A stretch of DNA of 64,000 nucleotides. It comes from Verrucomicrobia bacterium LW23. GTDB taxonomy: Bacteria > Verrucomicrobiota > Verrucomicrobiia > Methylacidiphilales > UBA1321. The notes beneath the pieces are model-generated. The model was not told where the DNA came from and made no database searches. It saw nothing but the letters and a program-made list of their open reading frames with translations. Shown piece by piece: positions 17,191-26,229 of this stretch. Position 1 is the first letter of the stretch; the number at the start of each line of letters is the position of its first letter. The translations under genes were made by a program, and so were the position numbers. The stretch covers positions 62,001 through 126,000 of the forward strand of contig QAZA01000045.1 of the NCBI GenBank assembly GCA_003054695.1. The letters run 5' to 3'.

Positions 17191-20100
17191 ATGTGGATCG
17201 TCCTCTACGCCCTGCGCTACAAGTACACCATTGGTGTGCTCGCCATCCTCATCCTGCTGTTCGGACTCATGTCCGCACGGCGTATGTCCACGGACATTCT
17301 CCCCCGCGTAGACGCTCCGCAGATCACTCTCATCTGGACCTACACCGGCCTCAACGCGTCCGAGATGTCGACGAAGCTCACGTCGTTCTCGGAGATCGCG
17401 AACATGAACAACGTGGATAACCTGGCCGAAGTCCGCTCCGAAACCGCGAACGGCTTTGCCCTGGTGAAGCTGACGTTTCAGCCCACGGTCAACATGCCCA
17501 CCGCCCTGGCGCAGACGACGTCCGTCGCCCAGACGATCCTGCGCCGCATGCCCGCGGGCACCACGCCGCCGCTGATTGTGCAGACGAGCCCGTCGAGCGT
17601 GCCGATCATCCAGCTGGTGATGTCGTCCGACTCCCTGAGCTCGTCGCAACTGTTTGACTACGCGCGCCTTACGCTGCGCGGCCAGCTGCAGAGCGTGCCC
17701 GGTATGCTCATTACGCTGCCCTACGGCGGCGCCTCGCGCAGCATCATGGTGGATATCAACCCCGACGCGCTGCACGCGCTGGGCATTACCACCGCGGAGG
17801 TGAACCAGGCCGTGGCCCGCCAGAACCTGACGCTGCCCAGCGGCTACCTGCGCGAAGGCACCCGCGAGATGCCCATCGAAATCAACGCCGCGCCCGAGAC
17901 GATCCAGGGCTTCCTGGACCTGCCCATCCGCAACGTGGACGGCCGCATGATTTTGCTGCGCGACGTGGCCAACGTCCGCGATGGCGAGGCCGTGCAAACC
18001 AACATTGCCCGCCTTAACGGCCAGAACGCGGTGATGATCTCCATCCTGAAGCTGGGCAACGCCAGCACGGTGGACATCATCGACGGCATCATGGCGCGCC
18101 TGCCGGAGATTCGCGCCTCGGCCCCCAAGGGCATGAATATCGAGCCGATCTTCGACCAGTCCGTCTTCGTCCGCGCGGCTGTCGCCGGCGTGGAGCACGA
18201 GATTGTGCTGGTGGGCGGCCTGGTGGCGGCGGTGGTGCTGCTGTTCCTGGGTTCCTGGCGCTCCACGTGCATTGTGCTCACTTCCATCCCCCTGGCGCTG
18301 CTGTGCTCGGTGATCGGCCTTAACCTGGTGGGCGCCACGTTTAACCTGATGACGCTGGGCGGTTTGTCGCTGGCCATCGGTATTCTGGTCGATAACGCGC
18401 TGGTGGAGATCGAGAACATCAAGCGTCTCGTTGCGCAGGGGCTCACTGTCCGCGCCGCCATTATTGAGGGCGCGCGCCAGGTGGCCTTCCCCGAGTTTGT
18501 GTCGACGACCTCCATCTGTATCGTCTTCCTGCCTATCTTTCTGCTCACCGGCACGGCGAGTGACGTGTTTCGCCCGCTGGCGCTGGCGGTGGTGTTTGCG
18601 ATGATCGCGAGCTACCTGCTGGCCCGCACCCTCGTGCCCACGCTGGCCAGCATCTTTCTGCCGGCGGAGATCAAGAAGGACAAGGCGAATGCCGACCGCG
18701 GCCCGCGCGGCCTGGCCTGGGTTCACCACCAGATCGAGCACGGCGTGGACAAGATGGCCGAGGGCCACGGCTCCATCCTGCGCTTCCTGCTGCGGTGGAA
18801 GTTTGTGATCCTCATCCCGGTGGTCGCCGCCATCTCCATCGGCGCGTGGTCGGCCGTCAACAACGGCAAGGAGTTCTTCCCGACCACGGACGCGGGCCTG
18901 ATCCGCCTGTTCGTGCGCGTGCCCAGCGGTATTCGCGTGGAGGACACGGCGGCGGTTGTGGCCGAGGTGCAGCGCGAGATCCGCAAGATCATCCCCGCGC
19001 AGGAGCTGCAGTTTATTGTGGAGAACATCGGCTCGCCCAACCCCATTAACCAGGCGTGGGTGGAGACGACCTCGCTCACCGCCGCCGATGCGGAGATTCA
19101 GGTGCAGCTGAAGAACACGCCGGAGCATCATCACGGCCCCAGCGCGGGCTACATGGCGCAGATTCGCGTGATGCTGAAGGAGAAGTTCCCCAACATCATC
19201 GCCTTCTTCCGCCCGGCGGATGCGACGAGCCAGACGCTCTCCAACAACGCGCCCACGGTGTTTGAAGTGCGCGTGATCGGCCGCGACCGCCCCGGTAACC
19301 TGGCCGCTGTTAACGAGTTGCGTGAGCGCCTGGCCAAGGTGCCCGGCGCCGTGGACGTGGCCCAGCGCGAGGTGTTGGACCAGCCCGGCTACGCCATCCG
19401 CGTGGACCGCGCCCGCGCCGCCACCTTTGGCATCAACGCGCAGGACGCCAGCAACACCCTGCTGGCCATGCTGGGCAGCGCCGGCACGGTCACGCCCAAC
19501 CTGTGGGGCGATCCGGTCTCGGGCTCCAGCTACGACGTGCAGGTGATTGCGCCGCCGGCGAATTTGAACAACATCGAGACGCTGCTCAATATGCCCATCC
19601 GCGGCACCACCGGCCAGAGCGTTCCCCTGCGCGCCTTTGCCACCGTGGTGGAGAAGAAGTCGCCTGCCAGCGTCTCCCGCACGCAAATGGCGCCTACCTT
19701 TACGGTGGTGGCCAACGTGCAGGGGCGCGACCTGGGCGGCGTGACCACCGATCTGCAACGCATCATCGACCACGTGCGCACCAAGCTTAAGCCGGGCAAC
19801 AAGATAGAGCTGGCCGGCCAGGCCAGGCTGATGGCGACCGCGTACTCGGAGCTGATTGGCGGCCTGGGGCTGGCGGCGGTGCTCGTCTTTTTGGTGATGG
19901 TGATTAACTTCCAGAGCTGGTCGCTGCCCTTTGTGGCCATCAGCGGCCTGCCCATTGCGGTCAGCGGCGCCTTGTTCGGCCTGTACTCCACGGGCACGCC
20001 GATCAGTGTGCCGGCGCTGATGGGTATTATTATGGTGGTGGGTGTGTCCACGGCCAACTCGGTGCTCGTCAGCAGCTTTGCCCGCGACCTGTTTGACGAA

Positions 20101-20571
20101 GGCGCGAGCGCCGCCGATGCCGCCGTGGAAGCCGCCACCACACGCCTGCGCCCCGTCATGATGACGGCGCTGGCGATGATTCTGGGCGTTATCCCCATGG
20201 CAATCGGCCACGCCGAGGGCGGCGAGCAGAATGCGCCGCTGGGTCGCGCCGTTATCGGCGGCCTGCTCTTCGGCACGCTCGCCTCGCTCTTTCTGGTGCC
20301 GATCGCCTTTGCGGTCGTCCGCGCCATCTGGCACCCGCCCGGCACCGGCCCGGACGGCGACACGCACGAGATCGCGGACGAAGACAACTACAGCGAGGAA
20401 GCCCTGGCCAAAGCGGCGGAGGACGCGAAGAACAGCTCCTCCTCCAGCAACGGCAAGAAGAACGGCGGCAACCATGGCGGCCACGGCGACAAAAAGCCGG
20501 CCCACCAGGGCGCCGTAGCCCGCGAAACAGACGCCCCGCCCGCCGACGCCGCACCCCAACCCTCCGCCTAG
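17191..20571 (+). CDS. RND-family efflux transporter (HAE1/AcrB-like inner-membrane pump)
   Basis: A 1126-residue pump starting at MWIVLYALRYKYTIGV (ATG at 17191). It shows the duplicated RND plan: TM1 at the N-terminus, a large periplasmic loop, TM2-6 (about 330-540), a second loop (about 600-860) and TM8-12 (about 870-1040). The proton-relay motif is GILVDNALVEIENI in TM4. Role: proton-driven export of drugs or other hydrophobic compounds. The C-terminus carries an unusual hydrophilic tail of about 70 residues rich in Glu, Lys, Gly, His and Ser. The adaptor is encoded downstream (20902), with pump before adaptor; no TolC-type gene is in the window. Confidence 0.93.
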   Translation: MWIVLYALRYKYTIGVLAILILLFGLMSARRMSTDILPRVDAPQITLIWTYTGLNASEMSTKLTSFSEIANMNNVDNLAEVRSETANGFALVKLTFQPTVNMPTALAQTTSVAQTILRRMPAGTTPPLIVQTSPSSVPIIQLVMSSDSLSSSQLFDYARLTLRGQLQSVPGMLITLPYGGASRSIMVDINPDALHALGITTAEVNQAVARQNLTLPSGYLREGTREMPIEINAAPETIQGFLDLPIRNVDGRMILLRDVANVRDGEAVQTNIARLNGQNAVMISILKLGNASTVDIIDGIMARLPEIRASAPKGMNIEPIFDQSVFVRAAVAGVEHEIVLVGGLVAAVVLLFLGSWRSTCIVLTSIPLALLCSVIGLNLVGATFNLMTLGGLSLAIGILVDNALVEIENIKRLVAQGLTVRAAIIEGARQVAFPEFVSTTSICIVFLPIFLLTGTASDVFRPLALAVVFAMIASYLLARTLVPTLASIFLPAEIKKDKANADRGPRGLAWVHHQIEHGVDKMAEGHGSILRFLLRWKFVILIPVVAAISIGAWSAVNNGKEFFPTTDAGLIRLFVRVPSGIRVEDTAAVVAEVQREIRKIIPAQELQFIVENIGSPNPINQAWVETTSLTAADAEIQVQLKNTPEHHHGPSAGYMAQIRVMLKEKFPNIIAFFRPADATSQTLSNNAPTVFEVRVIGRDRPGNLAAVNELRERLAKVPGAVDVAQREVLDQPGYAIRVDRARAATFGINAQDASNTLLAMLGSAGTVTPNLWGDPVSGSSYDVQVIAPPANLNNIETLLNMPIRGTTGQSVPLRAFATVVEKKSPASVSRTQMAPTFTVVANVQGRDLGGVTTDLQRIIDHVRTKLKPGNKIELAGQARLMATAYSELIGGLGLAAVLVFLVMVINFQSWSLPFVAISGLPIAVSGALFGLYSTGTPISVPALMGIIMVVGVSTANSVLVSSFARDLFDEGASAADAAVEAATTRLRPVMMTALAMILGVIPMAIGHAEGGEQNAPLGRAVIGGLLFGTLASLFLVPIAFAVVRAIWHPPGTGPDGDTHEIADEDNYSEEALAKAAEDAKNSSSSSNGKKNGGNHGGHGDKKPAHQGAVARETDAPPADAAPQPSA

Positions 20572-20662
20572 CACGCGGGGGGCGGGTGCCCGCTGCCAGA
20601 ATAAAACACCCCTCCATTTACCTTTCTTTTACTACCCCTGTTTCCTGAATCCTGCTTTCCCC

Positions 20663-20795
20663 CCCTTCGCGTCCTTTGCGTCCTTAGCGCCCTTTGCGCG
20701 AAACCGCCCCACGGTATAGCCTTACCTTTAAGCCTGGGCCAGGCAACCGGCAGGTTTCGCGCGGAGGCCGCAAAGGACGCGAAGATCGCGAAGGG
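20663..20795. repeat. Inverted repeat built of 9-nt units
   Basis: Arms 20663-20705 and 20753-20795 are 43 nt each and imperfect reverse complements. Each arm is a run of 9-nt words: on the right CGCAAAGGA, CGCGAAGAT, CGCGAAGGG; on the left TCCTTTGCG, TCCTTAGCG, CCCTTTGCG. The element lies between pump and adaptor genes in a 330-bp gap with no other feature. Confidence 0.8.
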
Positions 20796-20901
20796 GAGAG
20801 TAGAAGGAAAGGAAGATCGAAGAAAGAGGGAGGGGCAGACTAAGCAAAAAGCTTTCACCCACTTTAACTCCCCCCACCACCCATCCAATCCAAGGCCCGT
20901 T

Positions 20902-22137
20902 ATGAACACTCCCAGGGTTTCCCCCACCTACTTCCGATTCAATGCACGCAACCTGGCCGGCGCCCTTGCCGCGGCGGCACTGGCGGCGGCGATTGTACCG
21001 GGCTCCGGATTCCTGAGCGGCCATAACGCCATGGCTGAGAGCAAACCCGCCACGGCCGGCACCAACGCGCCCGCCCCGTCGTCGCCCGTTGGCGGCGGCG
21101 CGCAGGCGCCCGGCGCGGATATCATGAAGGTGCGCACCGTCTCCCCCGCCACGGAGGGCATCAGCAGCCGCCCCTACGAGACGCCCGGCCGCACGGAGCC
21201 CATCGAGTCCGCCACCGTGTTTACCCGCGCCACCGGCATCATCAAGGAGCGCAACGTCGATATCGGCGACCAGGTGAAGGCCGGCGACGTGCTGGCCGTC
21301 GTCGACGCGCCCGACGTCGACCGCGCCGTCGACTCCGCCCGCGCCCTGGTGGACGCCTCCATTGCCCGCGCCCAAAACGCCCGCGACCTCTCCGACCGCA
21401 GCAAAAAGCTGCTGGAAAGCCGCACCGTAGCTGTGGAGGAAGCCGTGCAACGCGCCGGCGCCGCCACCGAGGCCGATGCCACCGTGCGCCAGGCGCAGGC
21501 CGCCCTGGAGCGCGCCCTGGAGCAGCAACGCTTTAGCGTCGTCAAGGCCCCGTTCGACGGCATCATCTCCGCCCGCAACTTTGATCGCGGCGACCGCGTC
21601 CGCGGCGACTCCGCTACGCAGGAAGGCTGGCTCTACCGCATCGTCAAGCTCGACACGCTCCGCTTTACCATCAGCGCCGCGCCCGACCTCGCGCTGCGCC
21701 TGGCCCGGGAGCAGACCGTCAAGGTGCGCTTTAACGAGTTCCCCGGCAAGTCGTTCCTGGCCAAAGTCTCCCGCAGCAGCCGGGCGTTCGATGTCGCCAG
21801 CGGCACCATGCGCGTGGAGTTGCAGCTGGAGAACAAGGACCTGGCCATCCCCTCCGGCCTCACCGGCACCGCCACCTTTGAGCTGGCGCCGCTGCCCGGC
21901 ACCTTCCTGCTGCCCACCAACACGCTCATCATCAAGGAGAGCAAAGTGACCGTCGCCACCGTGGCCGACGGCAAGGTCAAATTCGTCGAAGTCGCCCCCG
22001 GCCGCAACTTTGGCCTGACGGTGGAGGTGACCAGCGAAGCGCTGACCAAAGACGCGCAGGTCATCATCAACCCCAACGCCCTGCTGCGCGCCGGCGATCC
22101 GGTGGAAGCCTCGCCAATGATGAAGGTGGCGAAGTAA
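20902..22137 (+). CDS. RND periplasmic adaptor (membrane fusion protein)
   Basis: A 411-residue HlyD/AcrA-type subunit. A hydrophobic N-terminal segment (about 13-38) is a signal or anchor, followed by an Ala/Pro linker to about 75. The barrel-sandwich half-motif around 105-135 (IIKERNVDIGDQVKAGDVLAVV) is the classic biotinyl/lipoyl-like fold. A helical hairpin covers 140-200, the second lipoyl half follows near 210-230 (FSVVKAPFDGIISARN), then a beta-barrel. It bridges the pump at 17191-20571 to an outer-membrane channel that is not encoded here. Confidence 0.9.
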   Translation: MNTPRVSPTYFRFNARNLAGALAAAALAAAIVPGSGFLSGHNAMAESKPATAGTNAPAPSSPVGGGAQAPGADIMKVRTVSPATEGISSRPYETPGRTEPIESATVFTRATGIIKERNVDIGDQVKAGDVLAVVDAPDVDRAVDSARALVDASIARAQNARDLSDRSKKLLESRTVAVEEAVQRAGAATEADATVRQAQAALERALEQQRFSVVKAPFDGIISARNFDRGDRVRGDSATQEGWLYRIVKLDTLRFTISAAPDLALRLAREQTVKVRFNEFPGKSFLAKVSRSSRAFDVASGTMRVELQLENKDLAIPSGLTGTATFELAPLPGTFLLPTNTLIIKESKVTVATVADGKVKFVEVAPGRNFGLTVEVTSEALTKDAQVIINPNALLRAGDPVEASPMMKVAK

Positions 22138-22283
22138 GCGACACGCCATCCGCCTTGCATGGAAAGCCGGGATTTCTCTCGATAACGCGAACCGTATGCG
22201 CTATGGTGCGGGGAGTAAGTAGGCAGATCGACACGGATCGACATGGTTATGTCGACGCAACCCTGCTCCTCTTTCCCACGCCA

Positions 22284-22850
22284 ATGCCGGCCCATCAACA
22301 TCGCGTTAACGAGCTGCTGAACCTGCTAGCCGGCCGCGCCGGGCTGGGCGAGCTGCACCTCAACGACCTGGGGATCTGCACCTTCCAATTTGGCAGCGAC
22401 ATGCAGTTTGTCATCGAGCTGCCGCCCGCCACGGACGAGCTGTACCTGATGGCGCCGCTCGCGCTCATCCCGCCCGATACCGACGAGGCGCACGCCCTGT
22501 TCCGCCGCTCGCTCAAAGCCAACTACCGCGGCATCGAGACGGGAGGCGCCACGCTGACGCTGCACGAGTCTCTCAACCACATCGTCCTGTGGCGCTCCGC
22601 CCACGTCCCCTCCCTCGACGGGCCCAGCTTTATCCAGATGGTTGAGCGGTTCCTTGCCGCCGCGCTGCGCCTAGCCCCCCTGCTGGACAAAGCCGGCGGC
22701 GAGCCCGCCGAGGTTACCACGTGCGACATCCACGCCAACGCCCTGCGCGACGCCGAAGCCCTCTCCGCCCCCGTCGCCACCGGCATTGACGCCGACGGCG
22801 ACGGCAAGGATGACGGCAACGGAGAATGCATGCGCCAGTTTATGGCTTAG
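22284..22850 (+). CDS. CesT/SycE-like type III chaperone-fold protein
   Basis: A 188-residue protein (ATG at 22284; the frame is open to 22155). Residues 5-140 follow the alternating pattern of the Tir-chaperone (CesT) family: an N-terminal helix VNELLNLLAGRAGLGEL, then LNDLGICTFQFG, MQFVIELPP, LYLMAPLALIP, a helix HALFRRSLKANYRG, then ATLTLHESLNHIVLWRS and a final helix VERFLAAALRLAPLL. Such proteins form dimers that bind secreted effectors. The C-terminal 40 residues are Asp/Gly/Ala-rich. No type III secretion gene is present, so the client is unknown. It sits 146 bp after the RND adaptor on the same strand. Confidence 0.65.
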   Translation: MPAHQHRVNELLNLLAGRAGLGELHLNDLGICTFQFGSDMQFVIELPPATDELYLMAPLALIPPDTDEAHALFRRSLKANYRGIETGGATLTLHESLNHIVLWRSAHVPSLDGPSFIQMVERFLAAALRLAPLLDKAGGEPAEVTTCDIHANALRDAEALSAPVATGIDADGDGKDDGNGECMRQFMA

Positions 22851-22894
22851 CCGGAACGATTCAGATGTGAGCAGCCCACGTTCTGCTCTCCCCG

Positions 22895-22921
22895 CTTGGC
22901 GATCTTTCCGTCCTTGGCGCT
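22895..22921. repeat. Short run of 9-nt units (CTTGGCGAT type)
   Basis: Three phased words, CTTGGCGAT, CTTTCCGTC and CTTGGCGCT, resemble one arm of the inverted repeat at 38352-38442. They lie between convergent genes and have no partner arm here. Confidence 0.6.
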
Positions 22922-22942
22922 AAGTTCCCTTAGCCTCCTCCC

Positions 22943-24232
22943 TTACGCCTCGCGGCGCTTGAGGAAGGCGGCGCGCATGCGGCTGAGGGCCAGGCTGTGG
23001 ATCTGCGAGATGCGGCTTTCGGAGACGCTGAAGCGTTCGGCGATTTCGTTGGTGCGCAGGCCTTCGATGTAGAACAGCGTCATCACTTCCAGGTGGCGGG
23101 CGGGCAGGTTCTTCAGCTCGCTGCGGATGATGGCGATGTCTTCGTGGCGCAGCATCTCCTGAGAGGCGGTGCGGCTGCGGGGGTCGGCCAGCACTTCCTC
23201 GTGGGTCAGCAGGTCGTCTTCGCTGCTCACGCTCACGCTCTCCTGCAGGGAGAAGACGTTGGCCGGGCGCAGGCGCTCGGTGAGTTCGGCATATTCCTGC
23301 TGGCTCAAGCCCATGCGCTCGCACACTTCGCTGTCCTGCGGTTCGCGGCCCAGTTCCTGGGTCATAGCGTCGCGCATTTGGGTGAGTTTGCGGCTGGCGC
23401 GGCGGGCGGAGCGGGGCATCCAGTCCTGGCGGCGCAGTTCGTCGAACATGGCGCCGCGGATGCGCAGGGAGCAATAGGTGCGCAGGGAGCAGCCTTTGTC
23501 GGGCGAGAAGTTGTCGACGGCCTCGACCAGGCCGACCATGCCGGCGCCCTGCAGGTCCTCCTGCGCAACACCGGGGTACCAGTAGGCGGGCAGGCGCGCG
23601 GCGATGGTTTTGATCAGCGGCATCATGCTGATGATGGCGGCTTCGCGTTCGGCGGCGTTCTTCCAGCAGCTGCGGGCGGGGGCGGGGATGTCGGCGGCTT
23701 CGCGCTCGATCTCGCTCTCGTCGTCAAACGAGGCCTCGGCGTCAGAATCGTCGCTGTCGCCGTCGGCATCGGCGTCGATATCAAAGTCCAGCTCCGCTTC
23801 GTCGTCCAGCCCGGCAAGCGTCATCGATTCATCCTCGCCTGACACCTCCAGCACGGGGGCGGTGGCGGTAAAGCGGCGCATATCGCGGGCAACAAAGGGA
23901 ACGGCGGTAGATTTCATGGAAGTGGGGAGGGGGGAAGGCGTGGGGTTAACGGTTGCGTCGGCGTCGGAGCCGGTGTCGGCCCCGATGAGGGCGGAGCCGA
24001 TGACCTTGGCTGCTGGGGCGGTGGACGTTGCGGGGGTCGACCCGCATGCAGGTAGGCCGGGTGACCGATGGCTCTCGACGCCGGCGCTCGCTTTGGCCGC
24101 CTTCCGGCGGTCTCCGGAAGCCTTGGCTGCGGCTGCCTTGCGGGCGGCGGTGCGGGGGCTTCGGGAGACGGCCGGAACGACGGCGCAATCCGGACGAGCA
24201 GCGGAGGACGTGGAGGAAATGGTGTCGATCAC
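22943..24232 (-). CDS. Alternative sigma factor, FliA/WhiG type
   Basis: A 429-residue sigma-70 family protein. Region 2 (LQGAGMVGLVEAVDNFSPDKGCSLRTYCSLRIRGAM) and region 4 (LPARHLEVMTLFYIEGLRTNEIAERFSVSESRISQIHSLALSRM) are clear, with region 3 between; this set is typical of FliA/WhiG sigmas. The N-terminus is unusual: about 105 Ala/Ser/Thr/Arg-rich residues, then an acidic run (Asp/Glu-rich, about 130-185). The GTG at 24232 is chosen because codons keep the local high-GC third-position bias back to there; alternatives are the ATGs at 23917 and 24289. No flagellar genes are in view. Confidence 0.85.
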   Translation of the reverse strand: MIDTISSTSSAARPDCAVVPAVSRSPRTAARKAAAAKASGDRRKAAKASAGVESHRSPGLPACGSTPATSTAPAAKVIGSALIGADTGSDADATVNPTPSPLPTSMKSTAVPFVARDMRRFTATAPVLEVSGEDESMTLAGLDDEAELDFDIDADADGDSDDSDAEASFDDESEIEREAADIPAPARSCWKNAAEREAAIISMMPLIKTIAARLPAYWYPGVAQEDLQGAGMVGLVEAVDNFSPDKGCSLRTYCSLRIRGAMFDELRRQDWMPRSARRASRKLTQMRDAMTQELGREPQDSEVCERMGLSQQEYAELTERLRPANVFSLQESVSVSSEDDLLTHEEVLADPRSRTASQEMLRHEDIAIIRSELKNLPARHLEVMTLFYIEGLRTNEIAERFSVSESRISQIHSLALSRMRAAFLKRREA

Positions 24233-24600
24233 GGAAACTTCTATCGCAGGGGGAATGCCAAGCGATCTGCGATTCCACCGATGAATCATTGCAACATGCT
24301 GATAGCAAGATGCTTACAGATTGCCGATTTACGCAGTAGCACTGTTGAACTGCTTTGACACCCGCTGGAAACCCTGAAAATTTTGCAAACCGCCCCTAAA
24401 GTCCTGAATTCCTTGCCGTAGGGTTTCTGCTCTGGGATGCGAGCCATCCGGATGCGGTCCCGCAATATTTACCGGAGGTTTCCGGCCGTCTCCGCCCTCG
24501 GGAAAGGCGTCTGGCGTCCTTTTGCTTTGCACATCCATGCACACCTTCCGCCCTGTCCTGTAATTTTTGCAGGGTGGTGTTGCCCCGCAAAAGGCAGCCG
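24233..24600. other. Intergenic region, no gene seen
   Basis: This gap lies between the sigma-factor start and the end of the TSUP gene. Only a short hairpin, CCTGTAATTTTTGCAGG (about 24556-24575), was noticed. It should contain the sigma-factor promoter, but no clear box was recognised. Confidence 0.4.
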
Positions 24601-25395
24601 TCACACCCCGGCTTTGGGCAGGGACGTCCAGATCAGGTGAATGGCGGCCAGCGCCGCGCAGGCCAGCAGAAAAGGATCAAACCACTTTTGCGGAATGCGC
24701 ACCACCGTCCACTTGCCCAGATAGACGCCGCCGATGACCACCGGCGCCATTACCAGGGCGAGCGACAGGGAGCCGGAATGCAGCAAACCCATCCCTGCAC
24801 TAAACGGCACTTTAAAGAGATTAAGCAGGCAGAAAAACCAGGCGCTGGTGCCGATCAGTTCCATCTTGGGCAGCTTGACGGCCAGGAAAAACACGCTCAT
24901 TACCGGCCCCGCGGCATTCGCCAGCATAGTGGTGGTACCGCCCAGCAAACCCATGCCCCAGGCAAAGCGCCTGCGCTGAAAAAACGCGTTCAGCCAGTCC
25001 CCCTGCATGCTGCGCCACACCTGAAAGGCCACCATGGCCAGCACCACCCAGCCGATAACGGCGCCAAAAAGCGGTTTGCTGACAGCGCCCATAAGCAGCC
25101 AGCCTAGCACTACGCCTAAAGCGCTGGGGATCATGAGGTTGCGGATGTAGGCCCACTGTGCGTGCCTGTGATAGGCGTTTACCGCAAACAGGTCCCCCAC
25201 TATAAGCAGGGGCAGCACCACGCCGGTGCTCGCCATCGGCTCCAGCACCTGCGCCATCAGCACCACCGTCACCAGGCCCAGGCCCGCGAGCCCGCCCTTG
25301 GCCAGCCCCACGCACAGGGCGCCCACCAGCACCATAACCCATTGCAGCACAGAGAGATCGCCAAGGGAAAAGTGGCTGGACAGGACGTGGGGCAT
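24601..25395 (-). CDS. TSUP-family anion transporter (TauE/SafE-like)
   Basis: A 264-residue membrane protein with about eight hydrophobic segments in two halves. The family motifs are GLAKGGLAGLG near residue 30 and GLLGGTTTMLANAAGPV near residue 150. TauE/SafE proteins export sulfite, sulfoacetate or related anions across the inner membrane. The start at 25395 avoids overlap with thiS; a start at 25461 would overlap thiS by 35 bp. The adjacent sulfur-carrier gene thiS on the same strand supports a sulfur link (inference). Confidence 0.85.
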   Translation of the reverse strand: MPHVLSSHFSLGDLSVLQWVMVLVGALCVGLAKGGLAGLGLVTVVLMAQVLEPMASTGVVLPLLIVGDLFAVNAYHRHAQWAYIRNLMIPSALGVVLGWLLMGAVSKPLFGAVIGWVVLAMVAFQVWRSMQGDWLNAFFQRRRFAWGMGLLGGTTTMLANAAGPVMSVFFLAVKLPKMELIGTSAWFFCLLNLFKVPFSAGMGLLHSGSLSLALVMAPVVIGGVYLGKWTVVRIPQKWFDPFLLACAALAAIHLIWTSLPKAGV

Positions 25396-25426
25396 GGCGT
25401 CAAAAAGCAGGGAGCGGGAGGGTGGC

Positions 25427-25627
25427 TCAGCCGCCGGCGGCGATGCGGAGGAATTCGACACGGTCGTTCTCGCGCAATACCTTATGGGGCCATTCGTCGC
25501 GGGTCAGCGCCTCTTCGTTAAGCTCGGCAATGAGGGCGCGGGGATCCAGTGACAGGCGCCTGGCGGCGTCGCCCATCGTGGCGCCCTCGGGGAGCTCCAG
25601 GGGAGTGCCGTTGGTGATGATAATCAT
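25427..25627 (-). CDS. thiS: Sulfur carrier protein ThiS
   Basis: A 66-residue ubiquitin-like protein starting MIIITNGTPLELPEGATM and ending ...LRIAAGG. The C-terminal Gly-Gly is the site adenylated and thiocarboxylated to donate sulfur to the thiazole of thiamine. The central ELNEEALTRDEW and LRENDRVEFLR blocks fit ThiS rather than MoaD. ThiG and ThiF are not adjacent; the TSUP transporter follows 31 bp downstream. No thiamine-pyrophosphate riboswitch was recognised upstream. Confidence 0.88.
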   Translation of the reverse strand: MIIITNGTPLELPEGATMGDAARRLSLDPRALIAELNEEALTRDEWPHKVLRENDRVEFLRIAAGG

Positions 25628-25894
25628 GGCGATGGGAGGTGAAGGGGAAGGGAAGCGGGTATGCGTTAACCATGCTGAGGCAGCAGCGCGGCAAGTCAAG
25701 CATCGAGAGAGCGAGAGGCGGACCACCGGTGCCTGGACGAAAATTGCACACAGGTGTGCCATAAAGTTTACCGCAATTATTCCGATACCGTCCCTTAACG
25801 GACATTTCCATACGCCGAAACAGCAGTCATGTTTTTGTATCGCGCCCCTTAAAGGCTTAAGGCTGCGCAAGAAAATAAATTCTTTGCGTCACAT

Positions 25895-25946
25895 CTCCGT
25901 ATTTTCGGATAACTCCCACCCTTTTTTACCTCCGAAAAATACGGAG
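25895..25946. repeat. Imperfect inverted repeat in the 25628-26229 gap
   Basis: CTCCGTATTTTCGG (25895-25908) faces CCGAAAAATACGGAG (25932-25946), pairing with a single-base bulge. The surrounding 602-bp gap is clearly richer in A and T than its neighbours. It separates divergent genes (thiS and the TPR gene) and may hold a regulatory site. No gene was seen in it. Confidence 0.6.
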
Positions 25947-26229
25947 TTATTACGTGAAAGTTTTCCAGAAAACACCAGAGATGTATTGACCCGGATTGAT
26001 AAAAAGTATTTAAATCACGTGAGCTTCTACGCTTACTTCAGCATGTTAATGCAACTTAGGCCCTCCTCCATCGATTCTGTACCTGCCCGTAGTAAACACA
26101 TAACCCGCCGTACACAAAGCACCCGCCACAAAGTGACCATTACCTGATTTTCCCTGCTGTACTAAGATTTCGTGCTTCGATGTTGCCTGGCTCGAGAGGA
26201 GATCTTACAGACCCGGAAGGCCCACGACT

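Noticed and set aside
17176-20574. Minus-strand frame of over 1100 codons opposite the RND pump
   Set aside because: His/Arg/Gly-rich translation without family blocks; the plus-strand pump is unambiguous.
25628-25760. Possible thiamine riboswitch upstream of thiS
   Set aside because: The expected conserved words (CTGAGA and ACCTGATCTGG) were not seen on the minus strand.
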